Positions 34,147 to 43,054 of a DNA stretch of 48,288 nucleotides are shown in pieces; the stretch's first letter is position 1; each line of letters opens with the position of its first letter. Below the pieces are notes generated by a model. It did not search any database and was not told where the DNA came from. It worked only from the letters and a program-made list of their open reading frames with translations. The position numbers were made by a program, and so were the translations under genes. The stretch comes from Lentisphaeria bacterium. GTDB taxonomy: Bacteria > Verrucomicrobiota > Lentisphaeria > Victivallales > UBA1829. Location: contig JAFXYP010000024.1 of assembly GCA_017541665.1 (NCBI GenBank), positions 1 through 48,288 on the forward strand. The letters are read 5' to 3'.

Positions 34147-35532
34147 TCATTTTGCGGTTTGTTCCATGGAAGCGTCTTCCGGCAGCGCAAATTTCCGGCA
34201 CAGGTCTTTGAACTGGTCGCCGCGGTCTCTGTAGTCGCGGAACATGTCCATGCTGGCCGTGGCGGGGGACAGCAGTACGACGTCGCCCGGGACGGCGCAC
34301 GAAACGGCCTTTCCGACAGCTTCGGGGAATGTCCCGCACATGGAGAAGGGCACCGCGTTTTTCTCAAGATAACCGGCGATCTTCTGCCCGCACGAACCGA
34401 AGACGACAGCGTGTTTGAGATGGCGCAGACTCGGTGCGAGTTCCTCGAAATCCATCGCCTTGTCGAGGCCGCCGAGCAGGATGACGACGTTTCGGTCCCC
34501 GCCGACCGCGGCGAGCGCGGCGTTCACGGCGTGCGGATTGGTCGCCTTCGAATCGTTGATGTATTGCACGCCGTTTGCGGTCAGGAACCGTTCCAGCCTG
34601 TGCGGGCCGGACTCGAATTTCGCGAGGGCGCCCGTTACGGCGGGACTGAACACGGCGTCCTCACCCTGGACCGAAGCCAGAAGCGCAAGCGATGCGAGCG
34701 CATTTTCCAGATTATGGACGCCTTTCAGCGCGAGAGAGTCGACGGGGACGATGGCGCGTCCGCGGAAAGTCAGCTCGCCGTTCCGCGCCGTGAAATCGGC
34801 GGGCAGGCCGGCCGAGAACGTGTAGAGTTTCTGCCCGGACCCGGCTGGATGGAATCTCTCTCGGATGAGCGCGTTCAGCACGCAGGCTGCGGAAGGGTCG
34901 CCGAGCAGTTTGAATTTCGCGGCGGCGTATGCCTCCATGCTGCCGTGCCGGTCGATGTGGTCGGACGCGATGTTCAGGACCGCGGCGGCGACGGGATGCG
35001 GCACCGGCATGAGTTCGAGCTGGAACGAGCTGATTTCGACGACCGGCAGGTCGAGCTTCCCGTCGAGGCAGTCGATCGCGGCGTCGCTCATGGCATATCC
35101 GTTGTTTCCGCATGCGCACGCACGGATTCCGGCGGCGCGGAAGAGTTCGGCGGTCAGTTCGGTCGTGGTCGTCTTGCCGTTGGTCCCGGTGATGCCGACG
35201 AACGGTTTGCCGCAGGAGCCGAGCGCGAACTCGAGTTCGCCCATGAGGCAGGCGGAGGAGGCGGCGAGTTTCGCCCGCACGGGGTTTCCGGCGCGGAATC
35301 CGGGGCTGAGTACGACGCGTTCGAACGCGGGAAGCTCATCCTGTACCCGGAACCCGAAGTAAACGGCATCGGGCGGTTTCGGGAGAGAGTCGGCAAACGC
35401 ATGCAGGGAATCGTTGTCCTGTTCATCAAGCAGGGCGAAGGGAATGCCGAGCCTGGCGGCGAGCCTGGCGGCTGCCCTGCCACTGACTCCGCATCCGGCG
35501 ATGAGGGTCGTCGTGCCTGCAGTATCGGTCAT
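34147..35532 (-). CDS. murD: UDP-N-acetylmuramoylalanine-D-glutamate ligase
   Basis: A 461-residue cytoplasmic ligase that adds D-glutamate to UDP-MurNAc-L-alanine in peptidoglycan synthesis. Visible marks: the N-terminal nucleotide-sugar Rossmann start (GCGVSG), the ATP-binding loop GTNGKTTT (116-123), the DHIDRHGSMEAY segment with its carbamylated-Lys region (AAKFKL), and NDSKATNPHAV of the C-terminal domain. Length is normal. It is separated from any other mur gene and instead overlaps the O-antigen ligase-like gene upstream by 4 nt (ATGA), so the two are co-translated. Start at 35532 is set by that overlap. Confidence 0.95.
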   Translation of the reverse strand: MTDTAGTTTLIAGCGVSGRAAARLAARLGIPFALLDEQDNDSLHAFADSLPKPPDAVYFGFRVQDELPAFERVVLSPGFRAGNPVRAKLAASSACLMGELEFALGSCGKPFVGITGTNGKTTTTELTAELFRAAGIRACACGNNGYAMSDAAIDCLDGKLDLPVVEISSFQLELMPVPHPVAAAVLNIASDHIDRHGSMEAYAAAKFKLLGDPSAACVLNALIRERFHPAGSGQKLYTFSAGLPADFTARNGELTFRGRAIVPVDSLALKGVHNLENALASLALLASVQGEDAVFSPAVTGALAKFESGPHRLERFLTANGVQYINDSKATNPHAVNAALAAVGGDRNVVILLGGLDKAMDFEELAPSLRHLKHAVVFGSCGQKIAGYLEKNAVPFSMCGTFPEAVGKAVSCAVPGDVVLLSPATASMDMFRDYRDRGDQFKDLCRKFALPEDASMEQTAK

Positions 35533-37439
35533 AGGTCATTTTCCTTCCGGTTGTTTTTTTTCATGAATTCTTTCAAGAGGGCGGGATCCCGCTTGTACCA
35601 CGTGTGCAGGTCCAGCTCCTGATTGTCGAAGATGGTTTGCAGGTCGTCCGGCTCGAGACGGCGGTATTCCATGAGGTGTTCGAGGCGTTCCTGCACGGCG
35701 TCGGCTGCCCCGCGGCTGCCAAGCCGCCCGTAGACGTCCGCGAGCATGAGGAGCGGCAGGACGGAACGCGGCCGCAGGGATATGGCGCGTTTGAGGAAGG
35801 GCACGGCATCTGCGGGGTGTCCTCCGATCACGCATGCCCGGGCGAAATAGTCGTGAACGTAACCGAAATCGGGCGTGCTGCCGGCCTGAAACATGGCGTG
35901 GTAGCGCTGTGCATGCGCCGTGTCGTACAGGGAAGCGTGGTAAAGCGCACGGGATTTGAGAGGCAGGCTTGAGCACGGCATGGACGCCGCCATGAGGTAG
36001 AGGCGGGAGGCGGTTTCGTGGTCGCCGTCTTCGGCGAGTCCGTCCGCATACCGGGCGAGCGATTCCGCCGCCAGATTGCTGAAAGCGGAAAAGAGTCCCG
36101 TTCCGAGCAGGACGAGCCCGACGGCAAGGAAGGCGGGGCGGATCCAGTGCCCCAGCCGGTGTTCGGGCGGACGGGGACGTTCCATCTTCTTCAGGAATTC
36201 CAGGCGGAACCTCCGCAAGAACGCCGGAGGCCGCCAGAAGGGCGCCGGTGTGCCTTCGCGTTCGTGCAGGAGGAACCCGAGAAAGAACATGGCGAGGAGA
36301 TTGGTCGGCCAGCGGAAAAGCACGAGGTCGAACTGTCCATGGACGAACAGCCCGGCAAGGCAGAAGAGCGAGAGTTTGGTCTCCGTGTCCAGTTTGCCGA
36401 ACCGCTTCAGGGCGGACAGCATGGGGTCCAGCATCAGGTAGAGCCAGCAGAGCAGCCCGAGGATGCCGAAGGATGCGGCGATGTAGAGCGGATGGTTGTG
36501 CGGATGGTCGATGCGGACGGACGAGTGCCGCATGGAGAAGAAATCCGGGTGGCGGAAGCGCAGATATTCCTGTTCGAACGACGGCGCGCCGAAGCCGAGT
36601 TTCGGGCGCTCTGCGATCATGTTCACGGTCGTTTGCGCCAGAAAGACGCGTTCGTCCCGGGACAGCTCTTCCAGAAGCCGGTCATGCGAGGCGAAGAATA
36701 CGAACCACAGAGAGCCGGCGATCGTCAGCGCCAACGCCGAAAACAGCAGAAAACGGCGTCCGCGGCGTCCGATCGCCAGAAGGAGCCAGAGCGTCCCTGC
36801 CGCGGCCGCACCCAGAAGCGCACCTCGCGATTCCGTCAGGGCGATCTGCCAGGTCGTGACGCCCGCGACGAACACGGTGCATGCGGTCCGGCACACCGGA
36901 ATCCGGATCCATCGCCGGACGGTCAGGATGGCGAACGGCGCGGAGACGGCGAGGAATGCGGCGTTCCAGTTGATGTTCTGCGGCAGACCGAAGAGATACC
37001 AGTGCAGACCGTAGTATTCGATGAAGCCGACGGCCGCGTCGACCACCCAGAAAACCGTCAGGTACCATGGCAGAAGCCGCTTGAGCTCGCGAGCGAACAC
37101 GCATGCGCAGAAAGGGACAGCGGCGGAGAGGAAGAGCTCCCCCGTTTCTGCCGCGTTGTACTGCCCCGCATGGCGGATCCCGTGCCAGATGCCGATGCCC
37201 AGCAGCGTGCCGGCGGCGATGAGCAGGCCGCGCGGGAGATGGTCGTATGCCGTCAGGACCCTTTGCGGGAAAAGCAGGGCCGTGCCGGCCGTCACGAGGA
37301 CGATCGTGCCGGTGTCGAAGAACCGGACCGTCCATGTCGGCACGCAGAGGAGCATTCCCGGATAGACCAGCAGGGCGGCCAGGAAAATGAAAGCGGCGGC
37401 GGCAGCGGCGCCCCGTGAAGTTGACTCCTCGTTCGGCAT
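35529..37439 (-). CDS. O-antigen ligase/polymerase-like membrane protein with C-terminal TPRs
   Basis: A 636-residue inner-membrane protein with about twelve hydrophobic helices in residues 10-480 and a large periplasmic loop containing the WaaL/Wzy_C pattern, including RHSSVRIDHPHNHPLY. That loop carries the conserved His cluster of the O-antigen ligase superfamily. The C-terminal 150 residues are TPR-like (ASRLYLMAASMP, FLKRAISLRP), seen in many family members that transfer glycan to lipid or protein. It may ligate O-antigen to lipid A core or glycosylate a protein. The ATG at 37437-37439 has GGAG 10 nt away; a TTG at 37448 is in frame but badly spaced. It overlaps murD. Confidence 0.85.
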   Translation of the reverse strand: MPNEESTSRGAAAAAAFIFLAALLVYPGMLLCVPTWTVRFFDTGTIVLVTAGTALLFPQRVLTAYDHLPRGLLIAAGTLLGIGIWHGIRHAGQYNAAETGELFLSAAVPFCACVFARELKRLLPWYLTVFWVVDAAVGFIEYYGLHWYLFGLPQNINWNAAFLAVSAPFAILTVRRWIRIPVCRTACTVFVAGVTTWQIALTESRGALLGAAAAGTLWLLLAIGRRGRRFLLFSALALTIAGSLWFVFFASHDRLLEELSRDERVFLAQTTVNMIAERPKLGFGAPSFEQEYLRFRHPDFFSMRHSSVRIDHPHNHPLYIAASFGILGLLCWLYLMLDPMLSALKRFGKLDTETKLSLFCLAGLFVHGQFDLVLFRWPTNLLAMFFLGFLLHEREGTPAPFWRPPAFLRRFRLEFLKKMERPRPPEHRLGHWIRPAFLAVGLVLLGTGLFSAFSNLAAESLARYADGLAEDGDHETASRLYLMAASMPCSSLPLKSRALYHASLYDTAHAQRYHAMFQAGSTPDFGYVHDYFARACVIGGHPADAVPFLKRAISLRPRSVLPLLMLADVYGRLGSRGAADAVQERLEHLMEYRRLEPDDLQTIFDNQELDLHTWYKRDPALLKEFMKKNNRKENDL

Positions 37440-37479
37440 GGCGGACAATCTCCGGTTTCACTGAAAAATGCAATCTAAT

Positions 37480-37507
37480 ACTGTACATGCTGATTCGTTT
37501 TTTTCAA
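37480..37507 (-). promoter_or_regulatory. Promoter of the O-antigen ligase-like/murD operon
   Basis: On the minus strand, -35 TTGAAA (37502-37507), 16-nt spacer, -10 TACAGT (37480-37485), about 35 nt before the ATG. Confidence 0.6.
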
Positions 37508-37610
37508 GGTTTTCGCGGCGGCAGCGCTTGTTTTTTCGCGTCTTTGCGCCGGTGCATGCGCCTCTTTCCCGAAAAAAAAGCGAAAGCGGGCACAAAAAAG
37601 ACTTTTCCAC

Positions 37611-37639
37611 TTGCGAAACGCGCGTTGACGCGTTACATT
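37611..37639 (+). promoter_or_regulatory. Possible promoter of the lon operon
   Basis: On the plus strand, -35 TTGCGA (37611-37616), 17-nt spacer, -10 TACATT (37634-37639). It is a moderate match. No CIRCE element and no clear heat-shock sigma promoter was found upstream of lon. Confidence 0.35.
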
Positions 37640-37680
37640 ATGTTATAGCGGGCATCAGAGCTCCGCCAGGAAGGGAACTT

Positions 37681-40600
37681 ATGAAAGACGACAACAAAGA
37701 CAATCAGGATATGGATTTCAAAGAGGCGAGGAACCAGCTTTCCTTCACGCCGATCAATATAACGGTCTCAGGAGAAAAAAAGGACGGTTCGTCCGGGAAC
37801 GATTCCCAGGAGGACTGCATTGTCGAGGCTCCGGCACTCATCCTCGGCGGCATCGTGGTGTTTCCGCACGCACTGACTCCGCTCGTCCTGAACGACCCCG
37901 GCATGATCGCGCTGATGGACGCCGCATCGTCGGGCGACCGCATGATCGCGCTCTTCCCTGAGGTGCCGGACGACGATTCCATGCGCGGCCTGATCAAGGG
38001 GCATGCCTTCGACCTGAATGCGAGTTCGTTTCTCCTCAACAAGCGCAGGATCGCCTCCATCGGCGCGCTCGCCCGGATCGTTAAGACGCTGAAGTTCCCG
38101 GACGGCACCGTCCGCGTGCTCGTTCGCGGAATTTCGCGCTGCCGTTTCCTGTCCATCGTCCCCGGGAAACCGTACCTGGTCATGAAGGTGCACCGGTTCC
38201 CGGACGCCCCGGACCCCTCCCTGGAGACGGCGGCGATGGTGCGCAATGCGACCAAGCAGTTCCAGGAGATCATTTCGTTCGCGCCGAATTTCCCGGAGGA
38301 GCTGAAGATCGCCGTCCTCAACATGACGGACAATTCGCGCATTACGGACGTCATTGCGGATACGCTCAACATCTCCTTTGCCGAGAAGGTCGTCCTGCTC
38401 ACTACGCTGAAACTTCAGGACCGCCTGCATTTCCTGACGATCCTCCTCAACCGCGAGCTGGAGGTCCTGCGCCTCGGATCCGAAATCCAGAGCCAGGTCC
38501 ACGATGCCATGTCGAAGCAGCAGCGCGAGTTCTTTCTGCGGGAACAGCTCAAGCAGATCCGCGAGGAGCTCGGCGAGGACAACCGCAATCCCGACGTCGT
38601 CGCGATCACCGAGCGCGTCGAAAAGGCCCATCTCCCCGAAGCGCCCCACAAAGTCGTAATGAAGGAGATCGAACGCCTCAACATGGTGCCGCCTTCCTCG
38701 CCGGAATACAACATTTCCTACACTTACATCGACTGGCTGCTCAGCCTCCCGTGGACGGAGGCCTCGGAGGACCGCGCGGACGTGCAGATCGCCGCGTCCG
38801 TCCTCGATGCCGACCACTACGGGCTGAAGGACGTGAAGGAGCGCATCCTGGAATTCCTCGCCGTCCACCAGCTCAAGAAAAACCATAAGTCCCCGATCAT
38901 CTGCTTCATCGGGCCGCCCGGCGTCGGCAAGACCTCTCTCGGACGGTCCATCGCCGTCTCCCTCAACCGCAAGTTCGTCCGCATGTCGCTCGGCGGCATT
39001 CGCGACGAGGCCGAGATCCGCGGACACCGCCGCACTTACATCGGCGCGCTCCCCGGACGCATCATCCAGGGCATGAAGCGTGCCGGAACGGTCAACCCGG
39101 TATTCATGCTGGATGAACTCGACAAGCTCGGAAGCGACTACAAGGGCGATCCGGCGTCCGCCCTGCTCGAAGTGCTGGACCCGGAGCAGAACAAGGCGTT
39201 CAACGACCATTATCTCGAGGTCGACTACGACCTCAGCAAGGTGATGTTCATCGCGACCGCGAACATGCTGGAGACCATCCCGCGTCCGCTGCTCGACCGC
39301 ATGGAGATCATCCGTCTGCCCGGCTACACCGCGCTTGAAAAGGAGCAGATCGCGAAGCGTTACCTGATCCCGCGCCAAATGGTGGAAAACGGCCTCAACA
39401 ACTCGTATGTCCGGTTCAAGCACAGCGCCGCGTTCGAGATCATCGAGCATTACACCATGGAGGCCGGAGTCCGCAGCCTGGAACGCACCATCGCGTCCGT
39501 CTGCCGCAAGCTCGTCCGCAGGTTTGTGGAACAGGACGGCGGTCGTCCGCCGGAGAAGCCGGTCGTCGTGGACGATGCGCTCGTCCGCGAGCTCCTCGGC
39601 CCCCGCAAATTTACCAGCGACGAGAGCGAAAACCTCCCGCGCATCGGCATCGTGACGGGCATGGCGTGGACCAGCTGCGGCGGCACGACGCTGGAGGTCG
39701 AGGCAGCAAAAATGCCGGGACGCGGCGAACTGAAGCTCACCGGTTCGCTCGGCGACGTCATGAAGGAAAGCGCGCTCGCGGCGTTCAGCTATGTCCGCGG
39801 GCATGCTAAGGCGCTCGGGATCAACCAGAAGATATTCAAGGAAAACGACTTCCATATCCATGTGCCGGATGGTGCCACCCCGAAGGACGGCCCTTCCGCC
39901 GGCATTACCCTCGCCACGGCCATCGTGTCGCTCCTTACCGACCGGCCTGTGCGTCCGCGCCTTTCCATGACCGGCGAGATCACGCTCAGCGGGAAGGTCA
40001 CCCCCATCGGCGGCGTCCGCGAAAAGGTAATTGCAGCGCTCCGGGCCGGGATTCGCGACGTCATCATGCCCGCCGACAACGAGAAGGACCTGGCGGATGT
40101 CCCGCAGGAGGTCCGCAGCAAGATAACGTTCCACTTCGTCCGTTCCATCGATGAGGTGCTGAAGATCGCGATGCCGAAGAACGTCAGGCCGTATGTCCCG
40201 AAGCGCGGCGAAAAGACCAGGGACGAATTCTACATCTACGACGACTATCTCTTCCAGCAGGTCGAACCCGGGGCGAAGCCGGACGAAAAGAAGGACGCCC
40301 CTGCTTCCGATGCGAAGCCTGCCGCAGCGAAACCGGAGGAAAAGACTTCCGAACCGGCGAAGCCTGCCGAGGAAAAGCCGGCTGCCGCTGCTGTTCCTTC
40401 GGAACCGGCAAAACCGGTCGAAGAGAAGCCTGTGGAGTCTGAAAAGACGCCCGAGCCGGAGAAGACACCCGAGCCGGAGAAGCGAAAACCGGAATCGGCT
40501 GCCGTTTCGGAGACGAACCCGGAGGACAAAAAACCGGCCCCGCCGGAAGAGAAGAAGCCGGAGCCGGCTCCCGCCGCGGACCCGAGGCCGGAACATCATT

Positions 40601-41073
40601 CCGCGCCGCAGTTCGAATTCAAAAAACCGACGCTGGTCGTGAATTATCCGAAGTTCAACACTTCGTTTACGGTCGGTCAGTTCACGCTCAAGGCGCCGGA
40701 GCCGCATCCCGTGCCGGAACCGCAGGCTCCGCCTCCGGTCAAGTCATTCAAGGTCTCCGAAAAGCTCCACCTCGACGTGAAGATCGCGACCAGAAAGGAG
40801 TCGGACGATCCGGTGATCTCTCTCGAGTTCCCTGTGAAGGTGGAAAAGCCCCTTGCTCCGGCGAAGATGAAGGCCGCGCCGAAGAAAACGAAGGCCGCGC
40901 CGAAGAAAACGAAGGCCGCGCCGAAGAATTTTACCTCCGCGAAACCGCTGAAACTGCGGGTCAAAGTCTCGCCGGCCGCGCAGGAGGATGCTTCCTCCGT
41001 GCAACCCGGGACCGCACCGAAGAGGAAAACGCCGCGCAAAAACGGCGCTTCCCCAGCCAAGAAAGGAAAATGA
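37681..41073 (+). CDS. lon: Lon protease with long C-terminal extension
   Basis: A 1130-residue ATP-dependent protease. The N-terminal LON substrate domain (about 46-240) and a coiled segment precede the AAA module (Walker A GPPGVGKT at 411-418). The protease domain has the Ser-Lys dyad: Ser739 in DGPSAGIT and Lys782 in GGVREK, 43 residues apart as in the family. Bacterial Lon is usually about 780-830 residues; here about 270 extra residues follow. They comprise a Pro/Glu/Lys/Ala-rich part (865-975), an ordered-looking middle with a FEFKKPTLVVNY strand, and a Lys/Ala/Pro end with tandem repeats. ATG at 37681 has a GAAGGG site. Lon removes damaged or regulatory proteins in the cytoplasm. It leads a five-gene operon. 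Confidence 0.95.
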   Translation: MKDDNKDNQDMDFKEARNQLSFTPINITVSGEKKDGSSGNDSQEDCIVEAPALILGGIVVFPHALTPLVLNDPGMIALMDAASSGDRMIALFPEVPDDDSMRGLIKGHAFDLNASSFLLNKRRIASIGALARIVKTLKFPDGTVRVLVRGISRCRFLSIVPGKPYLVMKVHRFPDAPDPSLETAAMVRNATKQFQEIISFAPNFPEELKIAVLNMTDNSRITDVIADTLNISFAEKVVLLTTLKLQDRLHFLTILLNRELEVLRLGSEIQSQVHDAMSKQQREFFLREQLKQIREELGEDNRNPDVVAITERVEKAHLPEAPHKVVMKEIERLNMVPPSSPEYNISYTYIDWLLSLPWTEASEDRADVQIAASVLDADHYGLKDVKERILEFLAVHQLKKNHKSPIICFIGPPGVGKTSLGRSIAVSLNRKFVRMSLGGIRDEAEIRGHRRTYIGALPGRIIQGMKRAGTVNPVFMLDELDKLGSDYKGDPASALLEVLDPEQNKAFNDHYLEVDYDLSKVMFIATANMLETIPRPLLDRMEIIRLPGYTALEKEQIAKRYLIPRQMVENGLNNSYVRFKHSAAFEIIEHYTMEAGVRSLERTIASVCRKLVRRFVEQDGGRPPEKPVVVDDALVRELLGPRKFTSDESENLPRIGIVTGMAWTSCGGTTLEVEAAKMPGRGELKLTGSLGDVMKESALAAFSYVRGHAKALGINQKIFKENDFHIHVPDGATPKDGPSAGITLATAIVSLLTDRPVRPRLSMTGEITLSGKVTPIGGVREKVIAALRAGIRDVIMPADNEKDLADVPQEVRSKITFHFVRSIDEVLKIAMPKNVRPYVPKRGEKTRDEFYIYDDYLFQQVEPGAKPDEKKDAPASDAKPAAAKPEEKTSEPAKPAEEKPAAAAVPSEPAKPVEEKPVESEKTPEPEKTPEPEKRKPESAAVSETNPEDKKPAPPEEKKPEPAPAADPRPEHHSAPQFEFKKPTLVVNYPKFNTSFTVGQFTLKAPEPHPVPEPQAPPPVKSFKVSEKLHLDVKIATRKESDDPVISLEFPVKVEKPLAPAKMKAAPKKTKAAPKKTKAAPKNFTSAKPLKLRVKVSPAAQEDASSVQPGTAPKRKTPRKNGASPAKKGK
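40873..40930 (+). repeat. 21-bp tandem repeat in the lon tail
   Basis: Two perfect copies of a 21-bp unit (40873-40893, 40894-40914) and a partial third copy (to about 40930). They encode the repeated heptad AAPKKTK near the C-terminus of Lon. Confidence 0.9.
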
Positions 41074-41075
41074 CC

Positions 41076-41957
41076 ATGATGCACATTTCCCCCCGTTTGA
41101 TCGTTTGCACCCTGCTGTGTGCCGCCGCGGCATCGTTCGCATCCGCCGCGGACAAACCCGTGTCCGCACCTCAGACGGATTTGCCGCCCGAGGTCCTTCA
41201 GGCGCTCTTCCCTGAGCAGGATCCCGCGAAGATCTCCGCCGAGATGTTCCTCCGCATGGCGAGGCGCGCTCCCGCCGGGGAGTCCTGGGCGAAGATGGAA
41301 GGCACCGCCACGCACCGCCGCAGCGGATCCAGCACCGTGAAGGACACGATCCGCGTCGGCATCCGTTTTACCCCGAAACGCGTGATCGCCCAGCTCGTGT
41401 TCGCCGGGAACGAGTATTACGAGCTGGGGCAGACGTTCGACACGCCGCCCGTCTTCACGCAGGAGACCGATGTCCCGGACAAGGACAAGACGCGCCTCTC
41501 CCTGTACGGCATCATGCCGTCCGACCTCACGCTCGGATTCCTCTACCGCGACCTGGTGCGCGAGGAGAAGCCCGAGAGCGTGAAGACGATCTCCTGCCGT
41601 GTCTTCGTGCTGAAGGGATCCGAAAACGACTACGTCCGGGTATGGCTGAGCGAGGAGTATTTCTTCCCGCTGAAGGCGCACTGGTTCCGCACGCTCCCGG
41701 ACGAGAAGACGAAGCCGTACCGCGAACTCGAGCTCGGCGGCGTCAAGAAGGAAAACGATTTCTACGTCGTGCAGGAGCTCTTCCTGTTCGGCCAGGACTG
41801 GCGCACCCGCGTCGAGTTCGACAAGCGCGACGCCGGACGCGTGGAGGAGGCAAAGGCTCCCGTCGACCTCTTCCTTTCGAAGGACGATGAGGCGCCCGCT
41901 CCCGCGGCGGACGCTGCCGGGGACAAGGAGGCATCGGATAAGGAGTCCGGGAAATGA
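41076..41957 (+). CDS. LolA-like outer-membrane lipoprotein-sorting protein
   Basis: A 293-residue exported protein (signal peptide about 1-25). The body has the strand pattern of LolA/LolB-fold proteins: a substrate strand (VRVGIRFTP-like), YYELGQTFD and a late YRELELGGV strand, as in the outer-membrane lipoprotein-sorting group that often accompanies transport operons. It may carry lipoproteins or lipid across the periplasm. The C-terminal 30 residues are Ala/Asp/Lys-rich and probably disordered. Start: an ATG at 41070 overlaps the lon stop but lies 2 nt from the AAAGGA site; the ATG at 41076 has the correct 8-nt spacing, so I chose it. Confidence 0.75.
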   Translation: MMHISPRLIVCTLLCAAAASFASAADKPVSAPQTDLPPEVLQALFPEQDPAKISAEMFLRMARRAPAGESWAKMEGTATHRRSGSSTVKDTIRVGIRFTPKRVIAQLVFAGNEYYELGQTFDTPPVFTQETDVPDKDKTRLSLYGIMPSDLTLGFLYRDLVREEKPESVKTISCRVFVLKGSENDYVRVWLSEEYFFPLKAHWFRTLPDEKTKPYRELELGGVKKENDFYVVQELFLFGQDWRTRVEFDKRDAGRVEEAKAPVDLFLSKDDEAPAPAADAAGDKEASDKESGK

Positions 41958-42550
41958 ACTTCCGCACGGTCAGGGTCATACGGCGCGGATTGCGGCGCGG
42001 CGAATCCGGTCAGGCTTTCGCCGAGCTCGCGGTCTCGCTTGTCGCGATTCTGGCCGCATTCGTCGGGTTTCTGCTGGTCGCGGCGCTCGGTTCGGACCGG
42101 GTTTCCACGATCATCCGCGCCCGCGCGAGCGCCGACCTGAGGAGCTCGAGCGGCATTTCCTCCCAGGGCGGGGAAAGCATCCGCTACTGGGATTACGGCA
42201 CGGACGAGATCCCGTTCACGACGGATGACTATGCCGTGCTCGGCTCGGCGGGGGACGGCGCGCTCTTCATGCGCCAGCTCACCGACAATACCGGCCGCGT
42301 GATGCTTTCGAATCCGCCGTCCTCCTCGGAGCTCGGGAGCGAATTTTCCTCCCTGCAGGATGCCAACCTCTTCGTGAACGCCGCGAGCCTGGCTTCCGGC
42401 GACGCCGGGACCTCGAACACCTTGCACGATCACAATATCGGCTCGCTCGAATCCGTCATCCGGTCGCTCTTCGGCATCGACAGCATCCATGTCGAGGAGA
42501 CCGTCTATATGCCCGCCCACAAGACCCTTTCCGAAGAAAGAGGTGATTGA
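41954..42550 (+). CDS. TadE-like pilus/secretion protein
   Basis: A 198-residue protein with the TadE-type N-terminus: a basic leader, the processing-like motif GESGQAFAELAVS and one hydrophobic helix (about 25-46). TadE-like pseudopilins are cut by a TadV-type prepilin peptidase and join Flp/Tad pili. The remainder is Ser/Gly-rich and not recognisable. Its ATG overlaps the stop of the LolA-like gene (ATGA). No other tad gene is in view, so this may be an orphan pseudopilin-like protein with a different envelope role. Confidence 0.72.
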   Translation: MNFRTVRVIRRGLRRGESGQAFAELAVSLVAILAAFVGFLLVAALGSDRVSTIIRARASADLRSSSGISSQGGESIRYWDYGTDEIPFTTDDYAVLGSAGDGALFMRQLTDNTGRVMLSNPPSSSELGSEFSSLQDANLFVNAASLASGDAGTSNTLHDHNIGSLESVIRSLFGIDSIHVEETVYMPAHKTLSEERGD

Positions 42551-42551
42551 A

Positions 42552-43046
42552 TTGACCGACCCCCGTACCAAGGTCATGACGCTGGATCAGGCCGTCGAGG
42601 CCCGGAACAAGCTCGCCGCCGCAGGCCGCAGGCTCGCCGTCACCAACGGCTGTTTCGACCTGCTCCACCGCGGCCATGCCGAATACCTCATGCAGGCGCG
42701 TTCCCTCGCCGACCGCCTGTTCGTGCTCATCAACAGCGACGAATCCGTCCGCGCACTGAAGGGACCGACGCGCCCCGTCAACCTGGAGTCCGACCGCGCG
42801 TTCCTGCTCGCCTGCCTCGAATTCGTGGACGGCGTGGTCGTGTTCCGTTCGTCCCGGTGTGACCGCGAGCTCGCCGCGCTGAAGCCGGACGTCTACGCGA
42901 AGGGCGGCGACTACACGGTCGAATTGCTCGACCCGTCCGAACGTGCCGCGCTGCTCGATGCCGGTTCGGAAATCCGTTTTATCCCGTTCGTCCCCGGTTA
43001 TTCCACCACAGGAACCCTGAAAAAAGCCGCAGGAAAAGGAGCCTGA
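42552..43046 (+). CDS. rfaE2: D-glycero-beta-D-manno-heptose 1-phosphate adenylyltransferase
   Basis: A 164-residue cytoplasmic nucleotidyltransferase that makes ADP-heptose for the lipopolysaccharide core. The signature NGCFDLLHRGH spans 32-42 (HxGH His39, His42), and the family ending STTGTLKK is present near 150-157. It corresponds to the C-terminal half of fused HldE, so the kinase half must be a separate gene. I chose the TTG at 42552 as start: an AAAGAGG site is 8 nt upstream and the start is 1 nt after the TadE-like stop. An ATG at 42576 would remove part of the first helix. Confidence 0.9.
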   Translation: MTDPRTKVMTLDQAVEARNKLAAAGRRLAVTNGCFDLLHRGHAEYLMQARSLADRLFVLINSDESVRALKGPTRPVNLESDRAFLLACLEFVDGVVVFRSSRCDRELAALKPDVYAKGGDYTVELLDPSERAALLDAGSEIRFIPFVPGYSTTGTLKKAAGKGA

Positions 43047-43054
43047 TCCCTCCG

